Positions 47,583-57,063 are shown, counted from the stretch's first letter. The stretch: 64,000 nt of DNA from CAWGYQ01 sp963817395 (GCA_963817395.1 CAWFOC010000006.1:372001-436000), one strand, 5' to 3'. Program-made: numbers and translations. The notes: generated by a model from the letters alone, not told the origin.

Positions 47583-47993
47583 TCACGCCTTGGACTCTGA
47601 TCGCATCAGATCCGACGCCACCCAGATGGCGTGACGTCCGTGCTCACGCATCTGCCTGGCGGCATCCAGCAGGTCCGAGGAACCCTTCAAGCTCGCGAGC
47701 TTGATGAGCATCGGCAGGTTGACGCCCGTAATCACCTCGACGCGATCTGGCTCGAGGAGCGTGATGCCGATGTTGGAAGGCGTGCCGCCGAACATGTCGG
47801 TCAAGATGAGCACGCCGGCCGGCCCGCGAACGCGCTCGACGGCTTGGGCGAGCTCCTCCCGTGCGCTGTTCACGTCGTCGTGCCATCCGATGGACACGGC
47901 CGCGAACTGCGGCAAATCGCCCACGATCATCTCGGCGGCGTTGAGAAGCTCCGTGGCGAGCTGCCCGTGGGTGACGACGACCACGCCAATCAT
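47583..47993 (-). CDS. Mannose-family PTS EIIA protein
   Basis: The 136-residue protein matches the mannose/fructose-type EIIA domain: MIGVVVVTHGQLATELLNAA with the phospho-acceptor His, GVLILTDMFGGTPSNIGITL and VEVITGVNLPMLIKLASLKG. No EIIB, EIIC or EIID gene accompanies it in the window, so it probably acts as a phosphorylation-dependent regulator, not as part of a sugar transporter. The start overlaps the rapZ stop by 4 bp. Confidence 0.93.
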   Translation of the reverse strand: MIGVVVVTHGQLATELLNAAEMIVGDLPQFAAVSIGWHDDVNSAREELAQAVERVRGPAGVLILTDMFGGTPSNIGITLLEPDRVEVITGVNLPMLIKLASLKGSSDLLDAARQMREHGRHAIWVASDLMRSESKA

Positions 47994-48937
47994 GCCGCCG
48001 CTCCTTTCGCGCGCCGCGGCAGCCGCTCGCGCTCGGGTCCGGCGGGCTGCGACATATCCCGGTGGCGCACTCTGACCGCGACGCTCTCGCCGAGATCGTT
48101 CAGGCCGCGCTTGAGGGCCTCGGCAATCATCACCGAGCGATGGCGTCCGCCCGTGCAGCCGATGCCCAGCGTCAGGTAGCTCTTTCCTTCGGCCACATAG
48201 TTCGGCACGAGAAACCGGAGAAAGTCGAGCGTCTTGTCGAGCAGCTCACGGGTGAGACGATGACGGAGCATGTATTCCACGACGGCTCGATCCCGCCCGC
48301 TTCGCTCTTTCAGTCCTTTGACGAAGTAGGGATTCGGCAGGAAGCGCACGTCGAGCAGCAGGTCCGCATCGACGGGAATGCCGAACTTGTAGCCGAAGCT
48401 GACGATCGTGACGACGAGCCGGGCGCGTCGCCCGCGCGCCCGCGAAAAGCTCATGAAGGCTTCGCGCAGTTCGTGCACCGTCAGCTGAGACGTATCCACG
48501 ATCTGGTCCGCCAGCTTGCGGATCGCGACCAGCCTCGCGCGCTCCTGCCGGATCCCTTCAGCCACGGGCCGATTCGGCGCGAGTGGATGTGGCCGCCGCG
48601 TTTCGCTGAAGCGCCGTACCAGGGCTTCGTTGCTGGCCTCCAGAAAGATCAGCGCGGCATCGAGATCACGCATCGCCCGCAGCTTGCGGAACACTTTCGG
48701 AAAGTCCGAAAGGAAGCTCCGCTCGCGCACGTCCACGACGATGGCCACCTGCTGGATTCCTTCCCGCCTGGTGAGCTCGGCGAGCGTCGGGATCAGTGCA
48801 ATCGGCAGATTGTCGACGCAGAAGTACCCGAGATCCTCGAGCGCGCGAATCGCCTGCGACTTCCCCGCGCCAGAAAGGCCGGTGAGGATCACGAATCGCG
48901 CAGGCACCGGCGCCGCCCCTCTGGCCGTGCGCGTCAT
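47990..48937 (-). CDS. rapZ: RapZ/YvcJ-family nucleotide-binding protein (RNase adapter)
   Basis: The 315-residue protein has Walker A VILTGLSGAGKSQAIRAL, the family motif EDLGYFCVDNLPIALIPTLA, LEASNEALVRRFSETRRPHP, VTIVSFGYKFGIPVDADLLL, DVRFLPNPYFVKGLKERSGR and the C-terminal LTLGIGCTGGRHRSV, a complete RapZ pattern. In E. coli RapZ guides RNase E to GlmZ and controls glucosamine-6-phosphate synthesis. The same role here is inference. It overlaps both neighbours by 4 bp. Confidence 0.96.
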   Translation of the reverse strand: MTRTARGAAPVPARFVILTGLSGAGKSQAIRALEDLGYFCVDNLPIALIPTLAELTRREGIQQVAIVVDVRERSFLSDFPKVFRKLRAMRDLDAALIFLEASNEALVRRFSETRRPHPLAPNRPVAEGIRQERARLVAIRKLADQIVDTSQLTVHELREAFMSFSRARGRRARLVVTIVSFGYKFGIPVDADLLLDVRFLPNPYFVKGLKERSGRDRAVVEYMLRHRLTRELLDKTLDFLRFLVPNYVAEGKSYLTLGIGCTGGRHRSVMIAEALKRGLNDLGESVAVRVRHRDMSQPAGPERERLPRRAKGAAA

Positions 48938-49938
48938 TCGCTTCCGCTCCCCTCGCCTTCCCGTGGGTCGAGCCGATCGGCCATGGCACCTTCCTCCCGC
49001 AGCTGTGCGTCGAGACGCTCGGCGAGTCGTCTGGCGGCATGGTGTCCCCTTGCGCGCAGTAGCTGGTTGCGCGCAGCCACCTCGACGAGAATGGCCAGGT
49101 TACGCCCTGGTGCGACAGGCATGCGGATGAGCGGTACTTCCAGCCCGAGCAGCGCATAGGTCGCATCGTCGAGTCCCAGTCGGTCGTGCTCGTGGTTGGG
49201 ATCCCATCGCTCGAGCTGTACCACCAGCTCCACATGTTTCGTCGCGCGCGTGGCCGCAATCCCAAAGAGATCCTGGATATTGATGACACCGAGGCCACGC
49301 ACCTCCATGTGATGGCGAGTGAGCTCCGGGCATGAGCCGACCAGGACGGTCTCGCCCTGTCGATGCAGCTCGACGGTATCGTCGGCGACGAGGCGATGCC
49401 CGCGCACGACCAGGTCCAGAGCGCATTCGCTCTTTCCGATGCCGCTGTCGCCAACGATCAGCACGCCCAGCCCCAGAATGTCCATCAGCACGGCGTGGAC
49501 CAGCTCGCGCTCCACGAGGTGTTCTTCGAGGCGCGCCGTCATCTTGGCGATGGCGATGGGAGTCGCGGTGTTCGTGAGCATCAGCGGCACGGCTGCGCGA
49601 TTGGCTTCGTCGATCAGTTCGGCCGACGCGTGACACCCGGCCGTGACCAGCACGCAGGGCAACTCGAACTCCAGCGTCTTCTGCAGTGTCTCCCGGCGCT
49701 CTGCGGCCGAAATGCTCTCGAGATACCGGATTTCGCTCAGCCCGAACACGAGCACCCGGCCCGGGCGGAGATATTCGTGGAATCCCGCCAGAGCCAGTCC
49801 GGTCTTCTGCGGATAGGGGCTCGTGATCAGCCGATCGAGTCCCTGTTGTCCTGCGAGGACGGTCAGCGACAGAGCGAGGTCATCAGCCCGATCGTCGAGC
49901 ATCGCGCGCACCGAGATGCCTCTCGTCCTTCGATTCAC
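48934..49938 (-). CDS. hprK: HPr kinase/phosphorylase
   Basis: The 334-residue protein has an N-terminal domain (LASLTVLAG-type segment, LVTAGCHASAELIDEANRAA), Walker A GVLIVGDSGIGKSECALDLV (about 165-178) and the HprK signature MEVRGLGVINIQDLFGIAAT. Family enzymes phosphorylate HPr at Ser46 in response to metabolite levels, and also reverse it. Its target site is present in the HPr encoded 1.4 kb downstream. The C-terminal extension (AERLDAQLREEGAMADRLDP) is longer than in Firmicutes. It lies 32 bp after rpoN; the usual hpf gene between them is absent. Confidence 0.95.
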   Translation of the reverse strand: MNRRTRGISVRAMLDDRADDLALSLTVLAGQQGLDRLITSPYPQKTGLALAGFHEYLRPGRVLVFGLSEIRYLESISAAERRETLQKTLEFELPCVLVTAGCHASAELIDEANRAAVPLMLTNTATPIAIAKMTARLEEHLVERELVHAVLMDILGLGVLIVGDSGIGKSECALDLVVRGHRLVADDTVELHRQGETVLVGSCPELTRHHMEVRGLGVINIQDLFGIAATRATKHVELVVQLERWDPNHEHDRLGLDDATYALLGLEVPLIRMPVAPGRNLAILVEVAARNQLLRARGHHAARRLAERLDAQLREEGAMADRLDPREGEGSGSE

Positions 49939-49970
49939 GGGCTGGTCAAACGTTGGCGGGACGTCTCAAG

Positions 49971-51398
49971 CTAGTAGAGTACTTTGCGCTGATTCGACGT
50001 GGGAATCTTGAGCTCTTCTCGATACTTCGCGATGGTTCGGCGGGCGAGCAACAGCCCCTCGCGCTGCAGGATCCCCACAATCTTGGAATCGCTCAGGGGC
50101 TTGCGCGGATCCTCCTGCTCGATGATCTTCCGAATGCGCTGCTTGATGGTGACGGAGGACACGCTCTCGCCGTACGAGCTGTTGATCCCACTGTGGAAGA
50201 AGAACTTCATCTCGAACACCCCCTGCGGGGTGTGCATGTATTTGTTGGTGACGACACGGCTCACGGTGGATTCGTGCATGCCGATGTCGTTGGCAACGTC
50301 GCGAAGGACCAGTGGCCGCAGGTGCTCGATCCCGTGATCCAGAAAATCGCGCTGGAAGTTGATGATGCTGCTCGCAACCTTGTGAATCGTCTTCTGGCGC
50401 TGCTCGACCGATTTGATCAACCACAGCGCCGAGCGAAACTTGTCCTTCACATACGCGCGCGTCTCCGTGGTGTTCTCGGAATTCTTGTCCAGCAACCGGC
50501 GGTAGGTCGGGCTGATCCTGAGCTGCGGCAGACCTTCCTCGTTGAGCAGCGCGACATACTGATCTTCCATTTTGACGACGTAGACGTCGGGAATGACGTA
50601 ATGCGACGGTTGCGGGTTGTAGCGGCTGCCCGGCTTGGGATCGAGATGGCGGATGATCTCGACGTATTCCTTGACCTCGTCGATCGACAAACCGAGCTTC
50701 TTGGCAATCTCCGGCACCTGGTGGTTCTGCAACAGCCGAAGATGATCGATCACGATCTTCTCCGTGGGCGTCCCCTCGAGCCCGAGGTGCCGCAACTGGA
50801 GCGCCAGGGATTCCTGAAGGTCTCGTGCCGCGACCCCAATCGGATCGAAGCTCTGGACCAGGCGGAGCGCGCGCTCGACGTCGGCAATCGGCCATGGTCC
50901 CATCGCCGCGAGCTCATCGAACGAGGCCACGAGATACCCGTCGTCGTCGAGATTGCCAATGATGGCGCTGCCGATCTCCTTGAGCAGCTCGTCGTCGGTT
51001 TGCAGTGACAATTGCCAGAGGAGATGATCGGAGAGCGAGCTGGCGGTCGACAGCGTGTTTTCGATCGGCGGCAGCTCTTTGACTTCCTGGGGTGTGCGCG
51101 GCTGATAGCCGTCGTCGAGATAGTCGCCGAAGAAATACTCGAAGTCCTGATCGTCCCAGGTTTCGCTCTTCTGAGTGCTGGCCTCTGCGTCCGTCTTCTC
51201 GGGTTGGGTCGCCGGATCGGCCGGCAGCAACTCTTCGGTCGGCACTTCCTCGAGCAGTGGGTTCTCCACCATCTCCTGGTTGAGCAGATCGGCCAACTCG
51301 AGCGTCGACATCGGCAGCAGCTTGATCGCCTGCTGCAACGACGGCGTCAGAATCAGCTTCTGAACCAGCTTCGTGTGGAGTTTCTGCTGGATCGCCAT
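49971..51398 (-). CDS. rpoN: RNA polymerase sigma-54 factor RpoN
   Basis: The 475-residue protein has region I (LVQKLILTPSLQQAIKLLPM, rich in Gln/Leu), an acidic region II, the core-binding domain (NQEMVENPLLEEVPTEE through FDPIGVAARDLQESLALQLR), a helix-turn-helix region (MHESTVSRVVTNKYMHTPQG) and a C-terminal RpoN box (ARRTIAKYREELKIPTSNQR). It directs activator-dependent transcription. It is followed by the hprK-rapZ-EIIA-ptsH-ptsI run, an association known from many bacteria. No sigma-54 promoter was found by eye. Confidence 0.96.
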   Translation of the reverse strand: MAIQQKLHTKLVQKLILTPSLQQAIKLLPMSTLELADLLNQEMVENPLLEEVPTEELLPADPATQPEKTDAEASTQKSETWDDQDFEYFFGDYLDDGYQPRTPQEVKELPPIENTLSTASSLSDHLLWQLSLQTDDELLKEIGSAIIGNLDDDGYLVASFDELAAMGPWPIADVERALRLVQSFDPIGVAARDLQESLALQLRHLGLEGTPTEKIVIDHLRLLQNHQVPEIAKKLGLSIDEVKEYVEIIRHLDPKPGSRYNPQPSHYVIPDVYVVKMEDQYVALLNEEGLPQLRISPTYRRLLDKNSENTTETRAYVKDKFRSALWLIKSVEQRQKTIHKVASSIINFQRDFLDHGIEHLRPLVLRDVANDIGMHESTVSRVVTNKYMHTPQGVFEMKFFFHSGINSSYGESVSSVTIKQRIRKIIEQEDPRKPLSDSKIVGILQREGLLLARRTIAKYREELKIPTSNQRKVLY

Positions 51399-51408
51399 CG
51401 CTCGTATC

Positions 51409-52134
51409 TTAGTCCAAGCGGAAATCGGTGCCGAGATAAATCCGCCGCACCTCTTCGTCTGCGGCCAGAAAATCCGGCGTTCCGCTGCGGAAGATCACGC
51501 CGTCGGTCACAATATACGCCCGGTCGGTGATGCGTAACGTTTCACGGACGTTATGATCGGTGACCAGTACGCCGATTCCGCGCTCCCGCAGGTGAAAAAT
51601 AATCTTCTGGATATCGGTCACCGCGATGGGATCGATCCCCGCAAACGGCTCGTCGAGCAGGATAAACCTGGGCGAAATGACGAGCGCCCGCGTGATTTCC
51701 ACCCGCCGGCGTTCGCCACCTGACAAGGTGTGCGCCGGCGCGCTCGCGAGCGCCGTGAGTCCGAGCTCGGCGAGCAGCTCGCGGAGCCGCGCGCGGCGCG
51801 CGGGCCCGTCCAGATCGATCGTTTCGAGGATCGCGAGGATGTTCTGCTCGACCGTCAGCCCACGGAAGATCGAGGGCTCCTGCGGCAGGTATCCGATCCC
51901 TTTCCGCGCCCGCACATACATCGGGTCGTCGGTGAGATCCTGGCCATCGAGCTTGACCTGACCGGAATCGGGCGCCGTGAGCCCGACGGTCATGTAGAAG
52001 GTCGTCGTCTTGCCGGCGCCGTTGGGCCCCAGCAGGCCCACTATCTCACCGGATCCCACTTCGAGGCTGATCCCCTTGACCACCGTCCGGCCGCCGTACG
52101 ACTTGGTGAGATCGTGCGTCCGAAGCGTAGCCAT
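51409..52134 (-). CDS. lptB: LPS export ABC transporter ATP-binding protein LptB
   Basis: The start is ATG 52134, overlapping the stop of the LptC/A gene (TGATG). The 241-residue ATPase has Walker A GLLGPNGAGKTTTFYMTVGL, the Q-loop region IGYLPQEPSIFRGLTVEQNI, the signature LSGGERRRVEITRALVISPR, Walker B FILLDEPFAGIDPIAVTDIQ and the switch His (VTDHNVRETL). It drives LPS extraction with the LptFG permease, encoded about 20 kb away (29075-31397). Confidence 0.97.
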   Translation of the reverse strand: MATLRTHDLTKSYGGRTVVKGISLEVGSGEIVGLLGPNGAGKTTTFYMTVGLTAPDSGQVKLDGQDLTDDPMYVRARKGIGYLPQEPSIFRGLTVEQNILAILETIDLDGPARRARLRELLAELGLTALASAPAHTLSGGERRRVEITRALVISPRFILLDEPFAGIDPIAVTDIQKIIFHLRERGIGVLVTDHNVRETLRITDRAYIVTDGVIFRSGTPDFLAADEEVRRIYLGTDFRLD

Positions 52135-54254
52135 CACTTGGGCGGCGGCTGCGAACAGTTTCCGCCACTCAGCGTCTGCGTGCGGATCTCCTCGTTTCCG
52201 TCGACCAGAATCCTATCTGTCGATCTGAAGAAAGTCAAAGTCTTGCCGGTAGTTACGCGGCATTCTTCGACGACGCGTACGGGGACGCCCGTCATCAGAT
52301 ACCGCTCATCGGCAGTGAAATACGTGAGACGGCGTCCCGTGCCCGTCCTCGTCTCGAGTCGGACGACGACATCGTCGTAGGCTTCTACCTTTTCGAGCTC
52401 TTTGCTCGCCTCCTTCAGGTACAGCTCGATCTTCCTCCCGGTCAGATCGCCCTGTTCACCGTTGACGTGCGCGTTCGTCGTGTAGGTCGCGCGCCGGAGC
52501 GCATCCTCGTAGAGCATCTCGGCCGAACTGGCAATCGTGGGAACCGTTTCGATCTCGTTCGTGTCCTCATTGACCTGCTCGACAGTCCATGACGAACGCA
52601 CAGACCCGACCGCTGTCAGGTCCCCCTTGACGTCGTCGATCGTAATCGTGTCGCCGAGAATCGTCGTATCGCTCTGCCAGAGCCTCGCGTTGCCCGTGTA
52701 CAGCGCGTGTCCCTTCGACTCGTCGTAGACAAGCGTGACCGAGGTCACATTCACGGGCTGCCCTGGTTCGAGCATGCCCGGCAGCCGGCTGGCACGCCCG
52801 CCTTTCGCTGTGCGGTCCTCCGAGTTCTTGAGGACGCTGCGTACGTCGGTCACGGCATTCATCCGGCGAGTCTCGAGCACCATATCGATGGTATCGGCCT
52901 CGACCGTAATCTGGTCGTCGATGACGCGGGGACGAGGCTTGCCGGCGATGCTCGCGAGATGAATGGTGCCAGCGTTCACCTGATAGCGTGCGGTGTGCCC
53001 GGTACCGGTCAGCTCTCCCTCCTCGAATTTCACGCTCTCCGCAAACCGGGCGTCGTCGATTTCAGCCATGCCGGGCTTCATCGCCGCTTCGAGCACCTGG
53101 GCTCTGACGATCCGCTTGACGGGTGGACGGCCGGGCACGATCTCGACGAACTCGACGTTTCGCGAGAACTTGGCGGTCTTCAGGCCCTCGCCCGGATCGC
53201 CGAACGATTCGAGGACGGTCGAGCGGACCGTGCGCGAGGGGGCGCCCCGCGCAACGGCGAAGTCGGTCGCGACCCGGTCGCGCGCGTTCAATTCGACGAC
53301 CGTGGTGCCATCCGGCCCAAAGTCGATTTCCATGGCGTCGCCGCCAACCCGCGTGCCGCGCGCGTCTGCCACACCCGCCATCTCGACCGCCGCGCCGCCT
53401 CCCAGGGTGACATGCTCGAGAAGTTGTCCGTCTTCCGCGTACACCAGATTGATGTCCTGCGCGCTCAGCTCACGAAACGCGCCGGCCGCTGGCTTGTCGG
53501 TCCGAATGCGCGCCTTCCCTCGCAACTCGATGGCCGTAATGCGGTCCGTATCCTCCGCAAGATACGCCGTGGCTTCCACGGCTTCCGCGGTCTGCGTATC
53601 CCGTAGGATCGTGACGCCGCCTTCGAACAGCATGTAGCGCTCGGCCCGGTTCAGAGCGCCGGTCGCCGAGCGAATCTCGAGCCCTCCACTCCCCGTCTCG
53701 TCCGGTTTGACACGCACGTGCGAGTCGGCCAGCAGACTTATCTCGTCGAGCGTCTTGTCGTAGGTCATGCCCGTGCCGGATCCCGAGAGACGCTCGCGCA
53801 CGAACGTGACGGGTCCCGGCGCGCGAACGATGCCTTCGTTGTCGTTGTAGGTGGCCTTGTCGGCGTTGGCCGTCAAGCCGTCGTCCGAGACCATCTTGAC
53901 GCGACCTTCGAGCACGACGCTTGACTGATCGTCCCCGACCTGCCCTTTCTGACTCGTCATGATGAAATCGCGTCCGCCGCGCTGGTTGACGCGGATGCGC
54001 ACGCCTTCCAACCGGCTTTTTCCGCCGGCGTAGGTGAGCTGGCGCTGGAACTCGACGTTGAAGTTCTCAGCCGCGCCTTTGGTCTGGGTCAGCACGCCCT
54101 TGGTGCTTTCCACAACCGCCTCGGGGTCGGCGCGCTCGACCGTCACCGAACCGGAGGGGCGCTCTCCTCGGCGAATCGCCAGGACCACGGCCGCGGTCAC
54201 GACCAGACCGAGCACGGCCATGGCCAGCCGCGCCCGACGCTGCCAGCGCGTCAT
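52134..54254 (-). CDS. LptC-LptA (OstA-like) fused lipopolysaccharide bridge protein, unusually long
   Basis: At 706 residues this is several times larger than LptC (about 190) or LptA (about 185). An N-terminal membrane anchor (RLAMAVLGLVVTAAVVLAIR) is followed by an LptC-like region (KGVLTQTKGAAENFNVEFQR, GGKSRLEGVRIRV) and a series of OstA/LptA-like beta segments (MTSQKGQVGDDQSSVVLEGR, NEGIVRAPGPVTFVRERL, ALYTGNARLWQSDTTILGDT, DLTGRKIELYLKEASKELEK, RRLTYFTADERYLMTGVPVR). The final region ends near GKTLTFFRSTDRILVDGNEE, typical of LptA. The protein may span much of the periplasm from inner to outer membrane. It is followed directly by lptB. Confidence 0.88.
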   Translation of the reverse strand: MTRWQRRARLAMAVLGLVVTAAVVLAIRRGERPSGSVTVERADPEAVVESTKGVLTQTKGAAENFNVEFQRQLTYAGGKSRLEGVRIRVNQRGGRDFIMTSQKGQVGDDQSSVVLEGRVKMVSDDGLTANADKATYNDNEGIVRAPGPVTFVRERLSGSGTGMTYDKTLDEISLLADSHVRVKPDETGSGGLEIRSATGALNRAERYMLFEGGVTILRDTQTAEAVEATAYLAEDTDRITAIELRGKARIRTDKPAAGAFRELSAQDINLVYAEDGQLLEHVTLGGGAAVEMAGVADARGTRVGGDAMEIDFGPDGTTVVELNARDRVATDFAVARGAPSRTVRSTVLESFGDPGEGLKTAKFSRNVEFVEIVPGRPPVKRIVRAQVLEAAMKPGMAEIDDARFAESVKFEEGELTGTGHTARYQVNAGTIHLASIAGKPRPRVIDDQITVEADTIDMVLETRRMNAVTDVRSVLKNSEDRTAKGGRASRLPGMLEPGQPVNVTSVTLVYDESKGHALYTGNARLWQSDTTILGDTITIDDVKGDLTAVGSVRSSWTVEQVNEDTNEIETVPTIASSAEMLYEDALRRATYTTNAHVNGEQGDLTGRKIELYLKEASKELEKVEAYDDVVVRLETRTGTGRRLTYFTADERYLMTGVPVRVVEECRVTTGKTLTFFRSTDRILVDGNEEIRTQTLSGGNCSQPPPK

Positions 54255-54332
54255 GGGTTCACCGCTTCGACAGGCCCGGCGCCATGGCGTCGGCCCACCG
54301 CGCGCGCGCCTCGGACGGCCGATTCCGCTCGG

Positions 54333-56051
54333 TCAGCTGTGTGACGGCCGCGCGTCAAGGACGGACAGCTCGAGGTAGGTTTCACCGTTATAGTCATTCT
54401 GGTCGAGACCGAAGACCAGGTCCACTGCCGTCCGATTGGCGGTGAGCATGTCCTCGTGCTCGGCGCCGCGCCAGGCGATGGCTCGGAACACCCGCCCACC
54501 CTGTTTCAGGGCCATCTTGAGATGTCGGTCTTTGAGGCGGCGCGGTCCATCCACCACCTCGACGCCCGACGCCTGGAAGGACGGGCGCGGGTTGCCCGCG
54601 CCAAAAGGGGCCAGCCGGCTCAGTTGTCCGACCAGATCCCCTCCCAACCCCCTGAACGTCATGGGGCCGTCGATGCGCAGCCGAGGTCGCAAATCGTCGG
54701 GACCGAGTATCGCGTCGGCGTACTGGTTGAGCCTGAGCCGCAGTTCGTCCACGCGGGAGGCTTCCATCGTGAAACCGGCGGCGACGCGGTGTCCGCCGAA
54801 CCGCTCGAACACATCGCCGCACGACTCGAGCGCCGCCAGCATGTCGAAGGCCGGGATGCTCCGGCACGACCCGTGCGCGACGTCGCCGTCGATCGAGATG
54901 ACGATCGCCGGGCGGTGGAACAGCTCGACGAGCTTGGACGCCACGATTCCAATCACGCCGCGGTGCCAGCCGCTTCCGGCGACCACGAGTACGGCATGCG
55001 CGCCGACGTCGGGATCGGTCTCGACCCGACGCCGCGCTTCGACGACGACATCGGCTTCTTCCTCGCGCCGGCGGAGGTTCTCGACGTTCAGTTGTTCGGC
55101 AAGCGCGCGCGTCTCGTCCTCCAGCGATTCGTCGGCGGCCAGCAGCAGGCGCGCCGCGATGTCCGGCGTGCTCATGCGGCCAGCGGCGTTTACGCGCGGC
55201 GCAATCATAAAAGCGATGTGGTAGCCATCGATGGTCTTCCCGGCGAGGCCGGACGCCTGGATGAGCGCCCGCAAGCCGACTTTATGCGGCCCCTTCGAGA
55301 GCATCTCCAGCCCGAGCTTGGCGATGATGCGGTTCTCGCCGACGAGCGGCACGACATCGGCGAGGGTGCCGATGGCCGCAATCTTGACGAAGGCGGGTAG
55401 CCATTTCTCTCGTCCGAGCCGCGTACACAGTGCCTGCACCAACTTCAGCGCGACACCTACACCGGCCAGATTCTTGTCAGGGTACCAACAGTCGGCCCGT
55501 TTGGGATTGATCACGGCCAGTGCCGATGGCAGCACGGCATCCGGCTCGTGGTGGTCAGTGACGATGAGGTCCACGCCGAGCTCAGTTGCGCGCCGCGCCG
55601 CCTCGAGACCCCGGATGCCGCAATCCACGGACACGATCACCCGGACCGCCTCGGCGTGCAGCCGCTCGACGGACTCGCGGTGCAGGCCATACCCGTCCCG
55701 GAGGCGGTGCGGTATGAAATGCACGACGTCCGCGCCGAGCATTTCCAGCGCGCGACGCAGGATCACGGTCGAGGTGATGCCGTCGACATCGTAGTCCCCG
55801 TGGATCGCGATCCGCTCCTTTCGCGCGATGGCCCCGAGCAGCCGCTCCGTAGCCGCCGCCATGTCGGTAAGCAGCATCGGGTCGTGCAGATCGCTGAGCG
55901 AGGGATTCAGAAACCGCGAGGCCACAGCCGGATCAGTGATACCCCGAATCGCTAACAACCGTCCGAGCATCGGATCGACGCCGAGCTGGCGCGAGAGGTC
56001 CGCCGCGCGAGCCTCGTCGCAGGCCGCCGGTTCCCAGATGAACGGGATCAT
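54333..56051 (-). CDS. recJ: Single-stranded-DNA-specific exonuclease RecJ
   Basis: The 572-residue protein has the DHH phosphoesterase motifs: IHGDYDVDGITSTVILRRAL, SVDCGIRG, IVTDHHEPD, AIGTLADVVPLVGENRIIAK and the DHHA1 motif GSGWHRGVIGIVASKLVELF with SCRSIPAFDM and FGGHRVAAGFTMEASRVDEL. The C-terminal OB-fold region ends near NGETYLELSVLDARPS. RecJ degrades 5' single strands in recombination and mismatch repair. It overlaps the accA stop by 4 bp. A 78-bp gap separates it from the LptC/A gene. Confidence 0.96.
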   Translation of the reverse strand: MIPFIWEPAACDEARAADLSRQLGVDPMLGRLLAIRGITDPAVASRFLNPSLSDLHDPMLLTDMAAATERLLGAIARKERIAIHGDYDVDGITSTVILRRALEMLGADVVHFIPHRLRDGYGLHRESVERLHAEAVRVIVSVDCGIRGLEAARRATELGVDLIVTDHHEPDAVLPSALAVINPKRADCWYPDKNLAGVGVALKLVQALCTRLGREKWLPAFVKIAAIGTLADVVPLVGENRIIAKLGLEMLSKGPHKVGLRALIQASGLAGKTIDGYHIAFMIAPRVNAAGRMSTPDIAARLLLAADESLEDETRALAEQLNVENLRRREEEADVVVEARRRVETDPDVGAHAVLVVAGSGWHRGVIGIVASKLVELFHRPAIVISIDGDVAHGSCRSIPAFDMLAALESCGDVFERFGGHRVAAGFTMEASRVDELRLRLNQYADAILGPDDLRPRLRIDGPMTFRGLGGDLVGQLSRLAPFGAGNPRPSFQASGVEVVDGPRRLKDRHLKMALKQGGRVFRAIAWRGAEHEDMLTANRTAVDLVFGLDQNDYNGETYLELSVLDARPSHS

Positions 56052-57019
56052 TCAGTCTCGTCCACGAAATCGGTGCCGAGCCGGCCCATCCGCCGGAATT
56101 TCTCGTAGCGCCGCGCGACCCGTTCGTCGTCGGACCACTGAGACACCTCGTCGAGGGCCGTTCGCAGCCGAGCGTCGAGCAGCGTTGCGGTGCGTGCCGG
56201 ATCGGTGTGCGCGCCGCCGGTGGGCTCCGGCACGATGACGTCGATAATGCCGCGTTCGAGCAGATCGGGCGCGGTCAGCTTGAGCGCCTCCGCGGCCTCG
56301 ACCTTGCGGCCCGCATCGCGCCAGAGAATGGCCGCACAGCCCTCGGGCGGAATCACGCTGTAGATGGCGTGCTCCTGCATCAGAATCCGATCGCCGATCG
56401 CGATGCCCAGCGCTCCCCCGCTGCCGCCTTCCCCGGTCACGCACACGACGATCGGCACGGGCATCGTCGACATTTCGCGGAGATTGAGCGCAATTGCCTC
56501 GGCGATGCCTCGCTCTTCGGACTCGATTCCCGGGTAAGCCGCCGGCGTATCGACGAACGCCAGGATCGGCCGCCCGAACTTGCTCGCCAGCCGCATGGCG
56601 CGCAACGCCTTGCGGTAGCCCTCGGGCTTGGCATAGCCGAAGTTGCGATAGATCTTCTGTTTGGTGTCGCTGCCCTTGTGGTGTCCAACGAGGAGCACAG
56701 GGACCCCGTGATAGTTTGCGAACCCAGCGATCAGCGCATGATCGTCGGCAAAGCGGCGATCGCCGTGCAGCTCGATGAAGTCGGTGAAGAGCGTCTCGAC
56801 GTAGTCGAGCAGGCTCGGGCGGTTGGGATGACGCGCCACCTGCACGCGCTGCCAGGGCGTCAGCTTCGAATAGATGTCGGCCCGCAGCGCCTCGATCCGA
56901 CGCTGGAGGCGCTCCAACGCCAGGTCGCGCGCTGGCGTGGCGGGAAGTGCCAGAAGCGTCTCGTTCTCCTTCAACAGCGCGGCGATCGGTTCTTCGAACT
57001 CGAGAATCTCAGCAGGCAT
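56048..57019 (-). CDS. accA: Acetyl-CoA carboxylase carboxyltransferase subunit alpha
   Basis: The start is ATG 57019 (MPAEILEFEEPIAAL), chosen over an upstream in-frame start because it matches the family N-terminus. The 323-residue protein shows LTPWQRVQVARHPNRPSLLD, FIELHGDRRFADDHALIAGF, VLLVGHHKGSDTKQKIYRNF, GIESEERGIAEAIALNLREM and VTGEGGSGGALGIAIGDRIL, a complete AccA set. It pairs with AccD for malonyl-CoA synthesis; accD is not in the window. It follows dnaE by 44 bp. Confidence 0.97.
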   Translation of the reverse strand: MPAEILEFEEPIAALLKENETLLALPATPARDLALERLQRRIEALRADIYSKLTPWQRVQVARHPNRPSLLDYVETLFTDFIELHGDRRFADDHALIAGFANYHGVPVLLVGHHKGSDTKQKIYRNFGYAKPEGYRKALRAMRLASKFGRPILAFVDTPAAYPGIESEERGIAEAIALNLREMSTMPVPIVVCVTGEGGSGGALGIAIGDRILMQEHAIYSVIPPEGCAAILWRDAGRKVEAAEALKLTAPDLLERGIIDVIVPEPTGGAHTDPARTATLLDARLRTALDEVSQWSDDERVARRYEKFRRMGRLGTDFVDETE

Positions 57020-57063
57020 GTCGATGCAAGGGCGGTTGAACGCTTCGAGCCGGCTTCCGGACT

